A stretch of 64,000 nt of DNA, taken from NCBI GenBank assembly GCA_009379925.1, contig WHSU01000001.1, positions 62,001 through 126,000 on the forward strand, written 5' to 3'. Of the stretch, positions 1 through 8,059 are shown piece after piece. Origin of the DNA: Dehalococcoidia bacterium (GTDB lineage Bacteria > Chloroflexota > Dehalococcoidia > UBA2979). Each line of letters opens with the position of its first letter. Position 1 is the stretch's first letter. The notes below the pieces were generated by a model that had not been told where the DNA came from, did no database searches, and worked only from the letters and a program-made list of their open reading frames with translations. The translations under genes and the position numbers were made by a program.

Positions 1-1
1 C

Positions 2-616
2 AACGACGACCGGTTGATCGAGGGCGCGGCGTGGCCGATGCATCCGCACGCCGACGTGGAGGGCATCACCTACGTGGTCGAAGGCCACTTCGAGCACGCG
101 GACAGTCTCGGGAACGGTGGCCGGCTGGAGTCCGGCGGCGTCCAACGCATGACGCTCGGCTCGGGCGCGGAGCACTCGGAACGCAACGCCTCCGAGGATG
201 AGCCGATGCGCTTCCTGCAGCTCTGGATCTTCCCGGAGACGAGTTCCCTGCCCCCCGAGATCGAGCAGCGACAGTTCCAGCCAGACGACTTCCGCGATCG
301 CCTCCACCGCGTGCTCGGTCCGGACGGCCACGGAAACACCGTCCACGTACACCAGGACGCGGCGCTCTACGTCGCTCGCCCCACCACGGGTGTCGAGTTG
401 GAACACCGATTCCCGGAGGGCCGTGGCGGCTACCTCTACGTCATCGATGGCGCGCTCGACCTCGAAGGAGACGATGACGGCGAGCGGCTCGCGGTGAGCG
501 ACTCGGCGAAGGTGTACGGTCCGCACGCGCTTCGGATGCGCGCGGCGGCAGAGAGCCACTTCGTCCTGGTCGATGTGCCGCTGGAGTACACGCCCGTGGG
601 CGTGTGGGCCCGTTGA
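2..616 (+). CDS. Pirin family bicupin protein (5' end outside the window)
   Basis: The reading frame is open to the left edge, so the start codon lies upstream; about 204 residues remain and end at a TGA. The first cupin keeps the pirin hallmark HPHADVEGITYVVEG, followed by a DSLGNGG stretch and SGAEHSE, which supply the His/Glu ligands expected for the pirin metal site. The C-terminal half (ELEHRF, GGYLYVIDGALDL) is the second, degenerate cupin. Pirins are cytoplasmic iron-binding proteins, some with quercetin dioxygenase activity; the substrate here cannot be inferred. The gene is followed by a 222-base gap and the sulfur assimilation genes on the same strand. Family assignment is firm, function is not. 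Confidence 0.9.
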   Translation, partial: NDDRLIEGAAWPMHPHADVEGITYVVEGHFEHADSLGNGGRLESGGVQRMTLGSGAEHSERNASEDEPMRFLQLWIFPETSSLPPEIEQRQFQPDDFRDRLHRVLGPDGHGNTVHVHQDAALYVARPTTGVELEHRFPEGRGGYLYVIDGALDLEGDDDGERLAVSDSAKVYGPHALRMRAAAESHFVLVDVPLEYTPVGVWAR

Positions 617-763
617 GGTCCCCCGGCGTCTCTTCGTCGCCGTAGCGGGCGTTGTGGCCCTCTGGCGAGTTCCTCGAGGCACCGGGTGCGTCCCTCCGCT
701 GACTTTCCGCAACGCACCCAGATTTCGGGTAGCAGGCCGCCACCCAATTCTCCCACGATGCGC

Positions 764-791
764 TTGATGATTGCGGAGACTGTGGTAGTCT
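764..791 (+). promoter_or_regulatory. Probable promoter and operator upstream of sulfite reductase
   Basis: TTGATG (764-769) and TAGTCT (786-791) are separated by 16 bases, a good sigma-70-like pair. The -10 box overlaps a perfect inverted repeat, AGACT-gtggt-AGTCT (777-791), which may be an operator for a sulfur-responsive regulator. The leader to the ATG at 839 would be about 40 bases. No matching regulator gene lies nearby, so the operator role is inference. Nothing else is evident in the gap 617-838. Confidence 0.45.
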
Positions 792-838
792 GTCGAGGAT
801 TCACGAGGAACTTACTCGACAAACTCAAGGATGGGCGA

Positions 839-2611
839 ATGACTACCATCGAGCAGCGGGCAGCCGTGATCCCGATCCTCGGCGATGAGCTGACGGACTT
901 CCGGACCGAGGCCGGGGAATTCCTGGACGGCAAGCGGGACGAGGTGAAGTTCATCGGATTCCGGTTGAAGCAGGGCGTCTATGGCCAGCGCCAACCGGCC
1001 CGCCAGATGGTGCGCGTGAAGCTCCCCTTCGGCGGCGTCAGCCCCGAACAGCTCGAGGCCCTGGCCGACGTGGCGGAGCAGTACGCCCCCCTGAAAAAGG
1101 GCCACATCACCACCCGCCAGAACATCCAGTACCACCACATCCCGCTCCGCGAGATGTACGACGTCCTGCGACGCCTGGGGGACGCCGGGCTCTCCTCGCG
1201 GGAGGCCTGCGGGAACGTGGTGCGCAACGTCACGGGCGACCCCTGGGCGGGCGTCCGGGACGACGAGGCGTTCGACCTCACGCCGTACGCCGGCGCCTTC
1301 GTCCGCTACTGGGTGCGCAACCCGCTGACGCAGGCGCTGCCCCGGAAGTTCAAGGTCACGTTCTCCGCCAGTGACGACGACGCGGCGATGACCGCGATCC
1401 ACGACATCGGCTTCATCCCTCGCGTCCGCGAGATCGATGGCAAGCAGGTCCGCGGCTTCAAGATGGTCGTCGGTGGCGGCCTCTCGACGATGCCGAAGGA
1501 CGCCGTCCTGATCACCGAGTTCGTCGCCGTGGACGAGTTCCTCAAGTACTCCGAGGCCGTCCTGCGCCTCTTCCACGCCGCGGACGAGCTGCGCGTGAAC
1601 ATCCTGAAGGCCCGGCTCAAGTTCCTGGTGCACCGCGTGGGCGCGGACGAGTTCCGCCGCATGGTGGAGGAGGAGCTGAAGGGCGACTGGGCCAGCAAGA
1701 CCTACGACCTCGAATCGCTGCTCTTCGTCGACGACGAAGAGGCGGACGCCCCGGCGCAGCCCGAGCGCCCGGACGAGGTCGCGCCGGAGGACCGTGCCGC
1801 CTTCGAGCGGTTCATCGAGGTCAACGTCCGCAAGCAGAAGCAGGCCGGCTACGCCGCCGTGACCGCGAAGGTGCGGCAGGGTGACCTCTCGCCGCAGCAG
1901 TTCCGCGAACTGGCGCGGCTGCTGCGCAAGTACGGCAACGGCCGCGCCCGCACCACCCAGGACCAGAACCTGGTGCTGCGCTGGATCCCCGAAGGCCGCG
2001 TCTACTCGCTCTGGAAGGAGCTGCAGGCGCTGGGCCTCGGTGACGGGGACGCCACCGAGATCACGGACGTCGTCTCCTGCCCCGGCACGGACAGCTGCAA
2101 GCTGGGCATTACGTCCTCCATGGGCGTGAACCGCGCGATCCAGCAGCACGTGCAGTCACTGGAGATCCAGGACCCGCTCGCGCGCCAGATTCTGATCAAC
2201 ATCAGCGGCTGCCCGAACTCCTGCGGCCAGCACCACATCGGCAACATCGGCTTCCACGGCGCGTCCATGAAGAACGACGACCGGCAGATCCCCGCCTACA
2301 ACGTCTTCCTGGGCGGCCAGCGCCGCGAGGGCCAGCCGCTGCGTATGGGCACGCTGGCCAAGCTGCGCATCCCGGCCAAGCGCGTACCCGTGGCCGTCGA
2401 GCGCTTCGTCGGCGTCTACCAGGCGGAGCGCCAGGACGGCGAACCGTTCAACGACTTCTTCGACCGCGTGGGCGTGGCGCCCTTCGAGGCGGCCGTGAAG
2501 GACCTGACGCTGACGCCGGAGTTCTCCACGGACAACCTCCAGGAGTTCATCGACTGGGAGCGCGAGGGCCTGTACGTGCTTGAGCGCGGCGAAGGGGAGT
2601 GCGCGATCTAG
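839..2611 (+). CDS. Ferredoxin-type sulfite (nitrite) reductase, siroheme/[4Fe-4S]
   Basis: A 590-residue single-chain enzyme that would reduce sulfite to sulfide in the cytoplasm with six electrons, probably from ferredoxin. The [4Fe-4S]-siroheme ligands are visible as C414-x5-C420 (CPGTDSC) and C458-x3-C462 (CPNSC), flanked by the duplicated ferrodoxin-like half domains seen in this family. The ATG at 839 is chosen because AAGG lies 8 bases upstream and the conserved part (DEVKFIGFRLKQGVYGQRQ) starts soon after; an upstream in-frame extension from 686 has no homology-like content. NirA-type nitrite reductases share this architecture, but clustering with APS reductase and CysD favours sulfite as substrate. 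Confidence 0.93.
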   Translation: MTTIEQRAAVIPILGDELTDFRTEAGEFLDGKRDEVKFIGFRLKQGVYGQRQPARQMVRVKLPFGGVSPEQLEALADVAEQYAPLKKGHITTRQNIQYHHIPLREMYDVLRRLGDAGLSSREACGNVVRNVTGDPWAGVRDDEAFDLTPYAGAFVRYWVRNPLTQALPRKFKVTFSASDDDAAMTAIHDIGFIPRVREIDGKQVRGFKMVVGGGLSTMPKDAVLITEFVAVDEFLKYSEAVLRLFHAADELRVNILKARLKFLVHRVGADEFRRMVEEELKGDWASKTYDLESLLFVDDEEADAPAQPERPDEVAPEDRAAFERFIEVNVRKQKQAGYAAVTAKVRQGDLSPQQFRELARLLRKYGNGRARTTQDQNLVLRWIPEGRVYSLWKELQALGLGDGDATEITDVVSCPGTDSCKLGITSSMGVNRAIQQHVQSLEIQDPLARQILINISGCPNSCGQHHIGNIGFHGASMKNDDRQIPAYNVFLGGQRREGQPLRMGTLAKLRIPAKRVPVAVERFVGVYQAERQDGEPFNDFFDRVGVAPFEAAVKDLTLTPEFSTDNLQEFIDWEREGLYVLERGEGECAI

Positions 2612-2779
2612 GCGGCCGCCGGGCGGATTGAGCGCGGAGTCGAGGCGACCGGGGCCTCTCGGGATCCGGCCACGGCCCTTCGCTTGCGTCGGCGGCGGTG
2701 ATGGGATTCACAAGCGATATTGACAGGTTGGGCGACGTCCAGGCTCGCCGGGAAGTCCCGCCAGGAAGTGAGGCCCGTG

Positions 2780-3511
2780 ATGACAGTCGAAAGCACGGTC
2801 ACAATCAAGCCGCCGCCCGAGGAGCTTGCCGCCATCGAGTCGGCGGCGACCTCGCTGCATGACGCCGGTCCCCGGGACATCCTCGACTGGCTGTTCCAGC
2901 GCTACCCGCAGGGCGTGACGCTGGCGAGCGCCTTCGGCAACACCTCAGACATCGTGCTGATGGACATGGTCGCGAAGGCGGCGCCGGGCACCGAGGTGTT
3001 TTACCTGGACACGGACTTCCTCTTCGAGGAGACGTACGACCTGATCGAGCGCTCCAGGGCGTTCTGGCCGGACCTCGACTTCCGCGAGCACCGCACGCAC
3101 CTCACGCCGGAACAGCAGGCCCTCGAGTACGGCGAGGCGCTGTGGGAGCGCCAGCCGGACCTCTGCTGCGACATCCGCAAGGTGCAGCCGATCCACACCG
3201 CCCTGGAGGGCAAGAGCGCGTGGATCACCGGCGTCCGCCGGGACCAGGCGGCGTCGCGGGCGAACGCTCCCGCCGTCGGCTGGGACGCGAAGTTCGGCCT
3301 GGCGAAGGCGAACCCCCTGGTCACGTGGGACGAGAAGCAGGCGTGGGCTTACATCTTCGAGCATGACCTTCCCTACAACCTGCTGCACGACCAGGGCTAT
3401 CCCACGCTGGGCTGCACACACTGCACCCGAGCCGTCCAGCCCGGAGAAGACCAACGCGCCGGGCGCTGGGCCGGTACCGGCAAGCTCGAGTGCGGTCTGC
3501 ACTCGGAGTAG
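2780..3511 (+). CDS. cysH: Adenylyl-sulfate (APS) reductase, iron-sulfur type
   Basis: A 243-residue thioredoxin- or glutathione-dependent enzyme converting adenylyl sulfate to sulfite and AMP. The PAPS-reductase fold is seen in LASAFGNTSDIVLMDM (PP-loop-like) and the C-terminal KLECGLH, whose C238 is the catalytic cysteine. C129-C130 and C212-x2-C215 bind a [4Fe-4S] cluster, which marks an APS-preferring rather than PAPS-preferring reductase. GTG 2777 and ATG 2780 are adjacent in-frame starts; GGAAG about 8 bases upstream serves either. It lies between sulfite reductase and cysD, so the three genes cover sulfate activation through sulfide apart from CysN. Confidence 0.94.
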   Translation: MTVESTVTIKPPPEELAAIESAATSLHDAGPRDILDWLFQRYPQGVTLASAFGNTSDIVLMDMVAKAAPGTEVFYLDTDFLFEETYDLIERSRAFWPDLDFREHRTHLTPEQQALEYGEALWERQPDLCCDIRKVQPIHTALEGKSAWITGVRRDQAASRANAPAVGWDAKFGLAKANPLVTWDEKQAWAYIFEHDLPYNLLHDQGYPTLGCTHCTRAVQPGEDQRAGRWAGTGKLECGLHSE

Positions 3512-3544
3512 TGACACCACGTCCGCGCTAGGAACCGGGCAACT

Positions 3545-4516
3545 ATGACGTCGACCGAGGCCGACCTGGAGGATCTGCGCGCCATCCTCGCTCCGCTGGA
3601 GACCGGGGAGGCGCCGCGCGAACTGAGTCACCTGGCGACGCTGGAGGCGGAGGCCATCCACATCATCCGGGAGGTGGCGGCGGAGTTCGAGCGGCCGGGC
3701 CTGCTCTTCTCCGGCGGCAAGGACTCGATCGTCATGCTGCGGCTGGCGGAGAAGGCGTTCTGGCCGCAGAAGCTGCCGTTCCCGGTGGTCCACGTTGACA
3801 CCGGACACAACTTTCCAGAGGTCATGGAGTACCGCGACCGCCGCGTGGCCGAGATGGGCATCCGCCTCGTCGTGGGCTCCGTGCAGGACGCCATCGACAC
3901 CGGCCGCGTGATCGAGGAGCGGGGGCCTCGCGCCTCCCGCAACCGCCTCCAGACCACGGTGCTCCTCGACACGATCGAGCAGAACGCCTTCGACGCCGTC
4001 TTCGGCGGCGCGCGGCGCGACGAAGAGCGAGCCCGCGCCAAGGAGCGCATCTACTCCTTCCGCGACGAGTTCGGGCAGTGGGACCCGAAGCAGCAGCGGC
4101 CCGAACTGTGGGACCTGTACAACGGACGCCACCGCAAGGGCGAGCACTTGCGCATCTTCCCGCTGTCCAACTGGACGGAACTCGACATCTGGCAGTACAT
4201 CGAGCGCGAGTGCCTCCCCATCCCCTCGATCTACTTCGCGCACCGCCGCGAGGTCTTCCAACGTGACGGCATGCTGATGGCGACCAGCCCATACCTCGAA
4301 CGGCTCGAAGGCGAGGAGCCCTTCGCGGAGACGGTGCGCTTCCGCACTGTCGGCGACATGACCTGCACCGCCGCCGTGGCGTCTGACGCCAGCGACATCG
4401 ACGCGATCGTGGCGGAGATCGCCGCCACCCGGATCACCGAGCGAGGCGCCTCGCGAGCGGACGACCGCACCTCCGACGCGGCCATGGAAGACCGCAAGCG
4501 CGAGGGTTACTTCTAG
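3545..4516 (+). CDS. cysD: Sulfate adenylyltransferase subunit 2 (CysD)
   Basis: A 323-residue subunit of ATP sulfurylase, which makes adenylyl sulfate from sulfate and ATP. The PP-loop SGGKDS near residue 57, the family block NRLQTTVLL, RARAKERIYSFRD, and the characteristic C-terminal MEDRKREGYF are all present and the length is normal. The start ATG is preceded by AGGA about 10 bases away. The GTPase partner CysN, usually encoded directly downstream, is absent here; the next gene is instead a membrane transporter. CysN may be encoded elsewhere, or a different activator may be used. Confidence 0.95.
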   Translation: MTSTEADLEDLRAILAPLETGEAPRELSHLATLEAEAIHIIREVAAEFERPGLLFSGGKDSIVMLRLAEKAFWPQKLPFPVVHVDTGHNFPEVMEYRDRRVAEMGIRLVVGSVQDAIDTGRVIEERGPRASRNRLQTTVLLDTIEQNAFDAVFGGARRDEERARAKERIYSFRDEFGQWDPKQQRPELWDLYNGRHRKGEHLRIFPLSNWTELDIWQYIERECLPIPSIYFAHRREVFQRDGMLMATSPYLERLEGEEPFAETVRFRTVGDMTCTAAVASDASDIDAIVAEIAATRITERGASRADDRTSDAAMEDRKREGYF

Positions 4517-4518
4517 TG

Positions 4519-4540
4519 GCGCGGCCGCACCCGGCCGCGC
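4519..4540. repeat. Hairpin between cysD and the transporter gene
   Basis: GCGCGGCC (4519-4526) and GGCCGCGC (4533-4540) form a perfect 8-base-pair stem with a 6-base loop just after the cysD stop. There is no T-run, so it is not a standard terminator. It may stabilise the upstream mRNA or tune expression of the transporter gene; this is inference. Confidence 0.5.
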
Positions 4541-4553
4541 GCGCCTGATCCCC

Positions 4554-5729
4554 ATGGAAGCGCCGGCCCCGCCTCCACGCCTGGGCCAACGCCGCCGGCG
4601 TGTCGTCAGCGAGGAAGCCGCGGGCGTCCTCGCCGACCGCGCGCTCCACGCTGAGGCCGCGCGCCGGGCCGTACCCGGCCGGTGGCGCGTCGCGTGGCGC
4701 GCGCTCCGCACGCTGCTCGGCATCCTGGCCGCGCTGTACCTCTTCACGCTGGCGCTCAAGCTGCTCTCGGCCTCGGCTGGCGGCGTCGCGGTGCTCCTCC
4801 AGCGCCTGTCCGCCGAAAGCGTCCCGAACCTCGTCGGCTTCGGGTGGCTCGCCGCCTACGGCGCCCTGTCCGGCTCCCCGGTCGCCGCGCTCGCGCTCTC
4901 GCTGCTCGATGGCGGGGCGATCGCCGCCTCCAGCGCGCTGGCGATGCTCGCCGGTTCGCGCATGGGCGCCTCGCTGATCGTGCTGCTGGTGGGGTTCGTC
5001 GCGTACACCCGCGGCCGAGGACGCGCGGACGGCGTCTACGTGGGCGTGGTGGCGCTGCTCACGACGTTCAGCATCTACATCCCGGCCACACCGCTCGCGA
5101 TCTGGCTGCTCGACACGGGCGCACTCGATGGCCCGGCGCGGGTGATCCCCACGGGTTGGGCGGACCTGCCGGCCCAGGCGGTCGGGCCGGCCGTCCGGTG
5201 GATGGAGGGATGGGCGCCGGGCGTGGTGCTCTTCGCCGCGGGCGCCGGGGTGCTGCTGGCAGCCTTTGCCGTCTTCGACCGGCTGCTGCCGAACCTCGAC
5301 CCGCCGTCCGAGCGCTTCGAGCGCCTCGCGCGGCGCTTCCGCAGCCCGCGCACGATGCTCCTCTTCGGCGGGCTGGTGACCTCGCTCACGATGTCCGTGT
5401 CGCTCTCCGTCACGATCCTCGTGCCCCTCACGCTGAAGAACTATGTGCGGCGGGCGGACGTGGTCCCTTACGTGATGGGCGCCAACATCACGACCTTCCT
5501 CGACACTCTGTTCGCCTCGCTGCTGCTCGACGCCGAGTCGGCGACGGTCGTGGTGCTCGCGGAGATGCTGGCGGTCACCGCCGTCTCGGCGCTCGTGCTC
5601 ATCGTCGCGCCGCGCCCGTACATCCGAGGGCTGCTGCGGCTGGGCAGCCGGGTCAGCAGCGACCGTCGCTGGTTTGCCGGCTTCCTGGTATCGCTGGGCC
5701 TCGTGCCACTGGCGCTGCTCCTGTCGTAG
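4554..5729 (+). CDS. NptA/Na-Pi cotransporter-like membrane protein, candidate sulfate transporter
   Basis: A 391-residue integral membrane protein with an approximately 50-residue Arg-rich cytoplasmic N-terminus and about nine hydrophobic segments arranged as two inverted halves. The half-repeats end in GSRMGASL and GANITTFLD, resembling the GANIGTT turns of the Na+/phosphate cotransporter family, but the usual QSSSA motifs are replaced (LSLLDGG in the first half, TMSVSLSV in the second). Placement 37 bases after cysD on the same strand suggests sulfate rather than phosphate uptake. That substrate is inference. The weak match to the canonical sodium-binding motif leaves a divergent family member or a different ion as alternatives. 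Confidence 0.6.
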   Translation: MEAPAPPPRLGQRRRRVVSEEAAGVLADRALHAEAARRAVPGRWRVAWRALRTLLGILAALYLFTLALKLLSASAGGVAVLLQRLSAESVPNLVGFGWLAAYGALSGSPVAALALSLLDGGAIAASSALAMLAGSRMGASLIVLLVGFVAYTRGRGRADGVYVGVVALLTTFSIYIPATPLAIWLLDTGALDGPARVIPTGWADLPAQAVGPAVRWMEGWAPGVVLFAAGAGVLLAAFAVFDRLLPNLDPPSERFERLARRFRSPRTMLLFGGLVTSLTMSVSLSVTILVPLTLKNYVRRADVVPYVMGANITTFLDTLFASLLLDAESATVVVLAEMLAVTAVSALVLIVAPRPYIRGLLRLGSRVSSDRRWFAGFLVSLGLVPLALLLS

Positions 5730-5760
5730 GCTGATGCGGCCGCGACTCGTCTCATCGTCC

Positions 5761-5787
5761 GATCACACTTCTTCGCGGACCGTGATC
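5761..5787. repeat. Short inverted repeat upstream of the Tat lipoprotein gene
   Basis: GATCAC (5761-5766) and GTGATC (5782-5787) are inverted copies 15 bases apart. They sit immediately before a TAGGAT -10-like box (5788-5793) and the start codons at 5792 and 5801. Possible operator or coincidence. Confidence 0.3.
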
Positions 5788-5791
5788 TAGG

Positions 5792-6754
5792 ATGCTCCGC
5801 ATGGCGGGCGACGCTCACGACGACCCATCCCCGCACCCCTCGCGCGTGGGGCGCCGGCGATTCCTCGGGCTGGCCGCCGGCGGCCTCGGCGCGGCCGTAC
5901 TGGCTGCATGCAGCGGGGCCGCCGAGTCGCCGCTGGCGCCGGTGGTCGACGCCTCCATCGAGCAGTCACCGACGCCGGAGCCCACTGCGACTCCCCCGCC
6001 GACCGCGACGCCGACGCCCACGCCCACCCCGCGCCCGGTCCCGCCGGCGGGCCGCGAGGTGCGTGCGCTCCTCGCAGGCACGGAGTGGGAGACCCCGGCG
6101 ATCCTGACGCACAGCGGCCAGGCCGGGCCGTCCGTCCTCATCCTCGGCGGCGTGCACGGCAACGAGCCTGGGGGCTGGACGGCCGCGGAGGCCGTGGCCG
6201 AATGGGAGGTGCAGCGCGGCAGCCTGATCGTGGTGCCTCGGGCGAACGTGCTGGCGACGCTGGCGCTGGAGCGCACCTTCCCCGAACTGGGGGACCTCAA
6301 CCGCCTCTACCCGGGCACCGAGGACGGTCTGCCAATGGAGCGCATGGCGCTCGCGATCGTGAACCTGGCGCGCGAGCAGGGCGCCGAGTGGCTGCTGGAC
6401 ATGCACGAGTCGTGGGGCTTCTACAACGAGCGCGGCGGGAACAGCGGGACGGCATTCATCGGCCAGACCGTCGCCGTGCGCGCCGGACTCTCCGGCTTCG
6501 AGATGATCAGCGCGGTCGTCGATGAGGTGAACGCGTCGATCACCGAGCGGGAGCAGCTCACGATGCGTGGACGCACGCCTCGGTCGGCTGGTCGCGCGTT
6601 CAGCCGCGCCACCTCACTGTCGCTCAACGCGCACGTCCCCGGCCTGACACCGGTGCTGATCGAAATGGGGCAACAGGACCAGGCAGTGACGCGCCGCGCC
6701 GAGCTGCACCAGCTCTTCGCGCGCGCGTTGCTCCAACGCCACTCTATGGTCTGA
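5792..6754 (+). CDS. Tat-exported lipoprotein with AstE/AspA (M14-like) zinc hydrolase domain
   Basis: A 320-residue protein with a twin-arginine signal (RRRFLGLAAGG) and lipobox LAAC, lipidated at C40, then a Thr-Pro-rich linker to about residue 88. The catalytic part has GGVHGNEPGG (zinc ligands H and E), LLDMHESWGFY (third zinc ligand H) and LIEMGQQ (candidate catalytic Glu), the layout of succinylglutamate desuccinylase/aspartoacylase and zinc carboxypeptidases. It should act outside the membrane, hydrolysing an amide of unknown substrate. The ATG at 5801 lies 7 bases after TAGGAT (5788-5793) and may be the true leaderless start. Export of this fold is unusual, as its best-known members are cytoplasmic. 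Confidence 0.8.
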   Translation: MLRMAGDAHDDPSPHPSRVGRRRFLGLAAGGLGAAVLAACSGAAESPLAPVVDASIEQSPTPEPTATPPPTATPTPTPTPRPVPPAGREVRALLAGTEWETPAILTHSGQAGPSVLILGGVHGNEPGGWTAAEAVAEWEVQRGSLIVVPRANVLATLALERTFPELGDLNRLYPGTEDGLPMERMALAIVNLAREQGAEWLLDMHESWGFYNERGGNSGTAFIGQTVAVRAGLSGFEMISAVVDEVNASITEREQLTMRGRTPRSAGRAFSRATSLSLNAHVPGLTPVLIEMGQQDQAVTRRAELHQLFARALLQRHSMV

Positions 6755-6855
6755 CCGCTCGACCTGTTCCCGGCCGCGAGCCCCGCGCTCCAGGTGGTAT
6801 CGTCCCCGGCGGACACACGCGTACACCCGCTCAAGGCATCACGAAGGAGTGTTTC

Positions 6856-7617
6856 ATGTGCTTCGAACTGGACTCCCAGCCGCCGGTCCCGGTGATTGCG
6901 GGCGCAGCCGTCGACTCCGAGGACGCAACCCTGACCGCGCAGGACGGGACGCCCTTCGCCGCGTTCGTCGCGCGCGGTGGTGACACCTCGGCGCCCGGGA
7001 TCGTCGTGCTGCCGGACGTCCGAGGGCTCTACCGCTTCTACGAGGAGCTGGCGCTGCGCTTCGGCGAGCGCGGCTACGACTCGGTCGCCATCGACTACTT
7101 TGGCCGCACGGCGGGCGTCGGCAAGCGCGGCGAGGAGTTCCCCTTCCGCGAGCACGTGGCGCAGACGACGTTCGAGGGCGTGAAGCAGGACACTCGCGCG
7201 GCGGTCGAGTACTTGAAGCAAGACAACCCGGATCGGAAGGTCTTCACCGTCGGATTCTGCTACGGCGGTTCCAACTCGTTCCACCAGGCGGCCAACGGCC
7301 ACGGCCTGGCCGGCGTCATCGGCTTCTACGGTCACCCGAACCGCCCCGACTTCCCCCAGGGCGCGCCGGCCATGGTCGAGCGCGTTGGTGACGTCGAATG
7401 CCCGGTCCTGGGCCACATGGGTGGTGCGGACCAGGGCATCCCGCTGGAGGAGGTGCAGCGCTTCGACGAGGCACTCGCCGCCGCCGGCGTCGAGCACGAA
7501 CTCGTCGTCTACGACGACGCCCCGCACTCCTTCTTCGACCGCCGCTACGAGGAGTACGCGGACGCCTCGGCGGCTGCGTGGGACAAGACGCTGGCCTTCA
7601 TCGAGGCGCACCGGTAG
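6856..7617 (+). CDS. Dienelactone hydrolase family protein
   Basis: A 253-residue alpha/beta hydrolase. The nucleophile elbow is GFCYGG, with Cys in place of Ser as in dienelactone hydrolase; the acid is D in GGADQGIP and the base H in DAPHSFFD. The family opens lactones such as dienelactones, although many members act on other esters. The ATG is well supported by AAGGAG 7 bases upstream. No aromatic degradation genes are adjacent, so the physiological substrate is unknown. Confidence 0.88.
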   Translation: MCFELDSQPPVPVIAGAAVDSEDATLTAQDGTPFAAFVARGGDTSAPGIVVLPDVRGLYRFYEELALRFGERGYDSVAIDYFGRTAGVGKRGEEFPFREHVAQTTFEGVKQDTRAAVEYLKQDNPDRKVFTVGFCYGGSNSFHQAANGHGLAGVIGFYGHPNRPDFPQGAPAMVERVGDVECPVLGHMGGADQGIPLEEVQRFDEALAAAGVEHELVVYDDAPHSFFDRRYEEYADASAAAWDKTLAFIEAHR

Positions 7618-7668
7618 GAGTGGAGCTCGATGAGCCCTCGAACTCCGTCGCTGGCGAGCCCTCCCCCT

Positions 7669-7697
7669 CCGTTCGCCCTGAGACTGTCGAAGGGCGG
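7669..7697. repeat. REP-like palindromic repeat, left copy
   Basis: The segment ccgttcgccctgagactgtc and its continuation to 7697 contains a perfect hairpin, CGCCCT (7674-7679) with AGGGCG (7691-7696). It is the familiar class of extragenic palindrome built around TTCGACAGGCTCAGGGCGAA. An inverted copy lies at 8003-8027, 19 of 23 core positions matching, with a decayed GIY-YIG gene between the two. Confidence 0.75.
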
Positions 7698-7727
7698 GTC
7701 CGTGACGCCAAGGCGGTTGGTGAACCG

Positions 7728-8059
7728 ATGAGCTTCCACGTCTACATCCTCCGGTGCCACGATGGCTCCTATAAACCGGCCATACCGATGACCTCGACAC
7801 ACGGCTGTTCATGCACCAGGCGGGGCTAATCGAGGGGACACGCAGAGGCGCCGACCCGTTCAACTCGCCTTTTCGGAGGAGTTCCCGACGAGATAGGACG
7901 CTCTCGAGCGTGAGCAGCAAACCATAGCGATGGTCGCGAGCGAAGAAGCAAGCGCTGATCGCTGAGGACTGGGAGCGGTTGTCCGTGCTGGCCCGAGTCC
8001 GAGGTTCGACCGGCTCACCGCGAACGGATCAAAGTCAGAGGGGTATGGGGAGCGAATGA
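7728..8059 (+). pseudogene. Decayed GIY-YIG (UPF0213-type) endonuclease gene
   Basis: The remnant starts with ATG and encodes MSFHVYILRCHDGSY, the GIY-YIG N-terminus, then loses one base near 7773. In another frame it continues GHTDDLDTRLFMHQAG, then after further shifts RRPVQLAFSEEFPTR followed by an in-frame TAG, LEREQQ, and finally WSRAKKQALIAEDWERL with SVLARVRGSTGSPRTD. These blocks match the family in order, so at least three frameshifts and one stop separate them and no functional protein is possible. The 3' end reads through the right REP-like repeat, and its TGA overlaps the start of the next gene as ATGA. The 438-base gap 7618-8055 contains nothing else. Confidence 0.85.
8003..8027. 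repeat. REP-like repeat, right inverted copy
   Basis: ggttcgaccggctcaccgcg and its continuation to 8027 is an inverted, slightly diverged copy of the palindrome at 7669-7697. It also encodes the RGSTGSPRT tail of the decayed GIY-YIG protein. The two copies bound the pseudogene. Confidence 0.7.

Noticed and set aside
812-2149. Long antisense reading frame opposite the sulfite reductase gene
   Set aside because: High-GC codon use keeps opposite frames open; the translation is Arg/His/Val-rich with no family motif and no ribosome site.
2945-4759. 604-codon reading frame on the minus strand opposite cysH and cysD
   Set aside because: It lies fully over conserved genes, its translation is low-complexity and it has no start signals; shadow of the sense codons.
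5950-6060. Thr-Pro tandem repeats near the lipoprotein N-terminus
   Set aside because: This is a common linker type between lipobox and domain, not a nucleotide repeat element.
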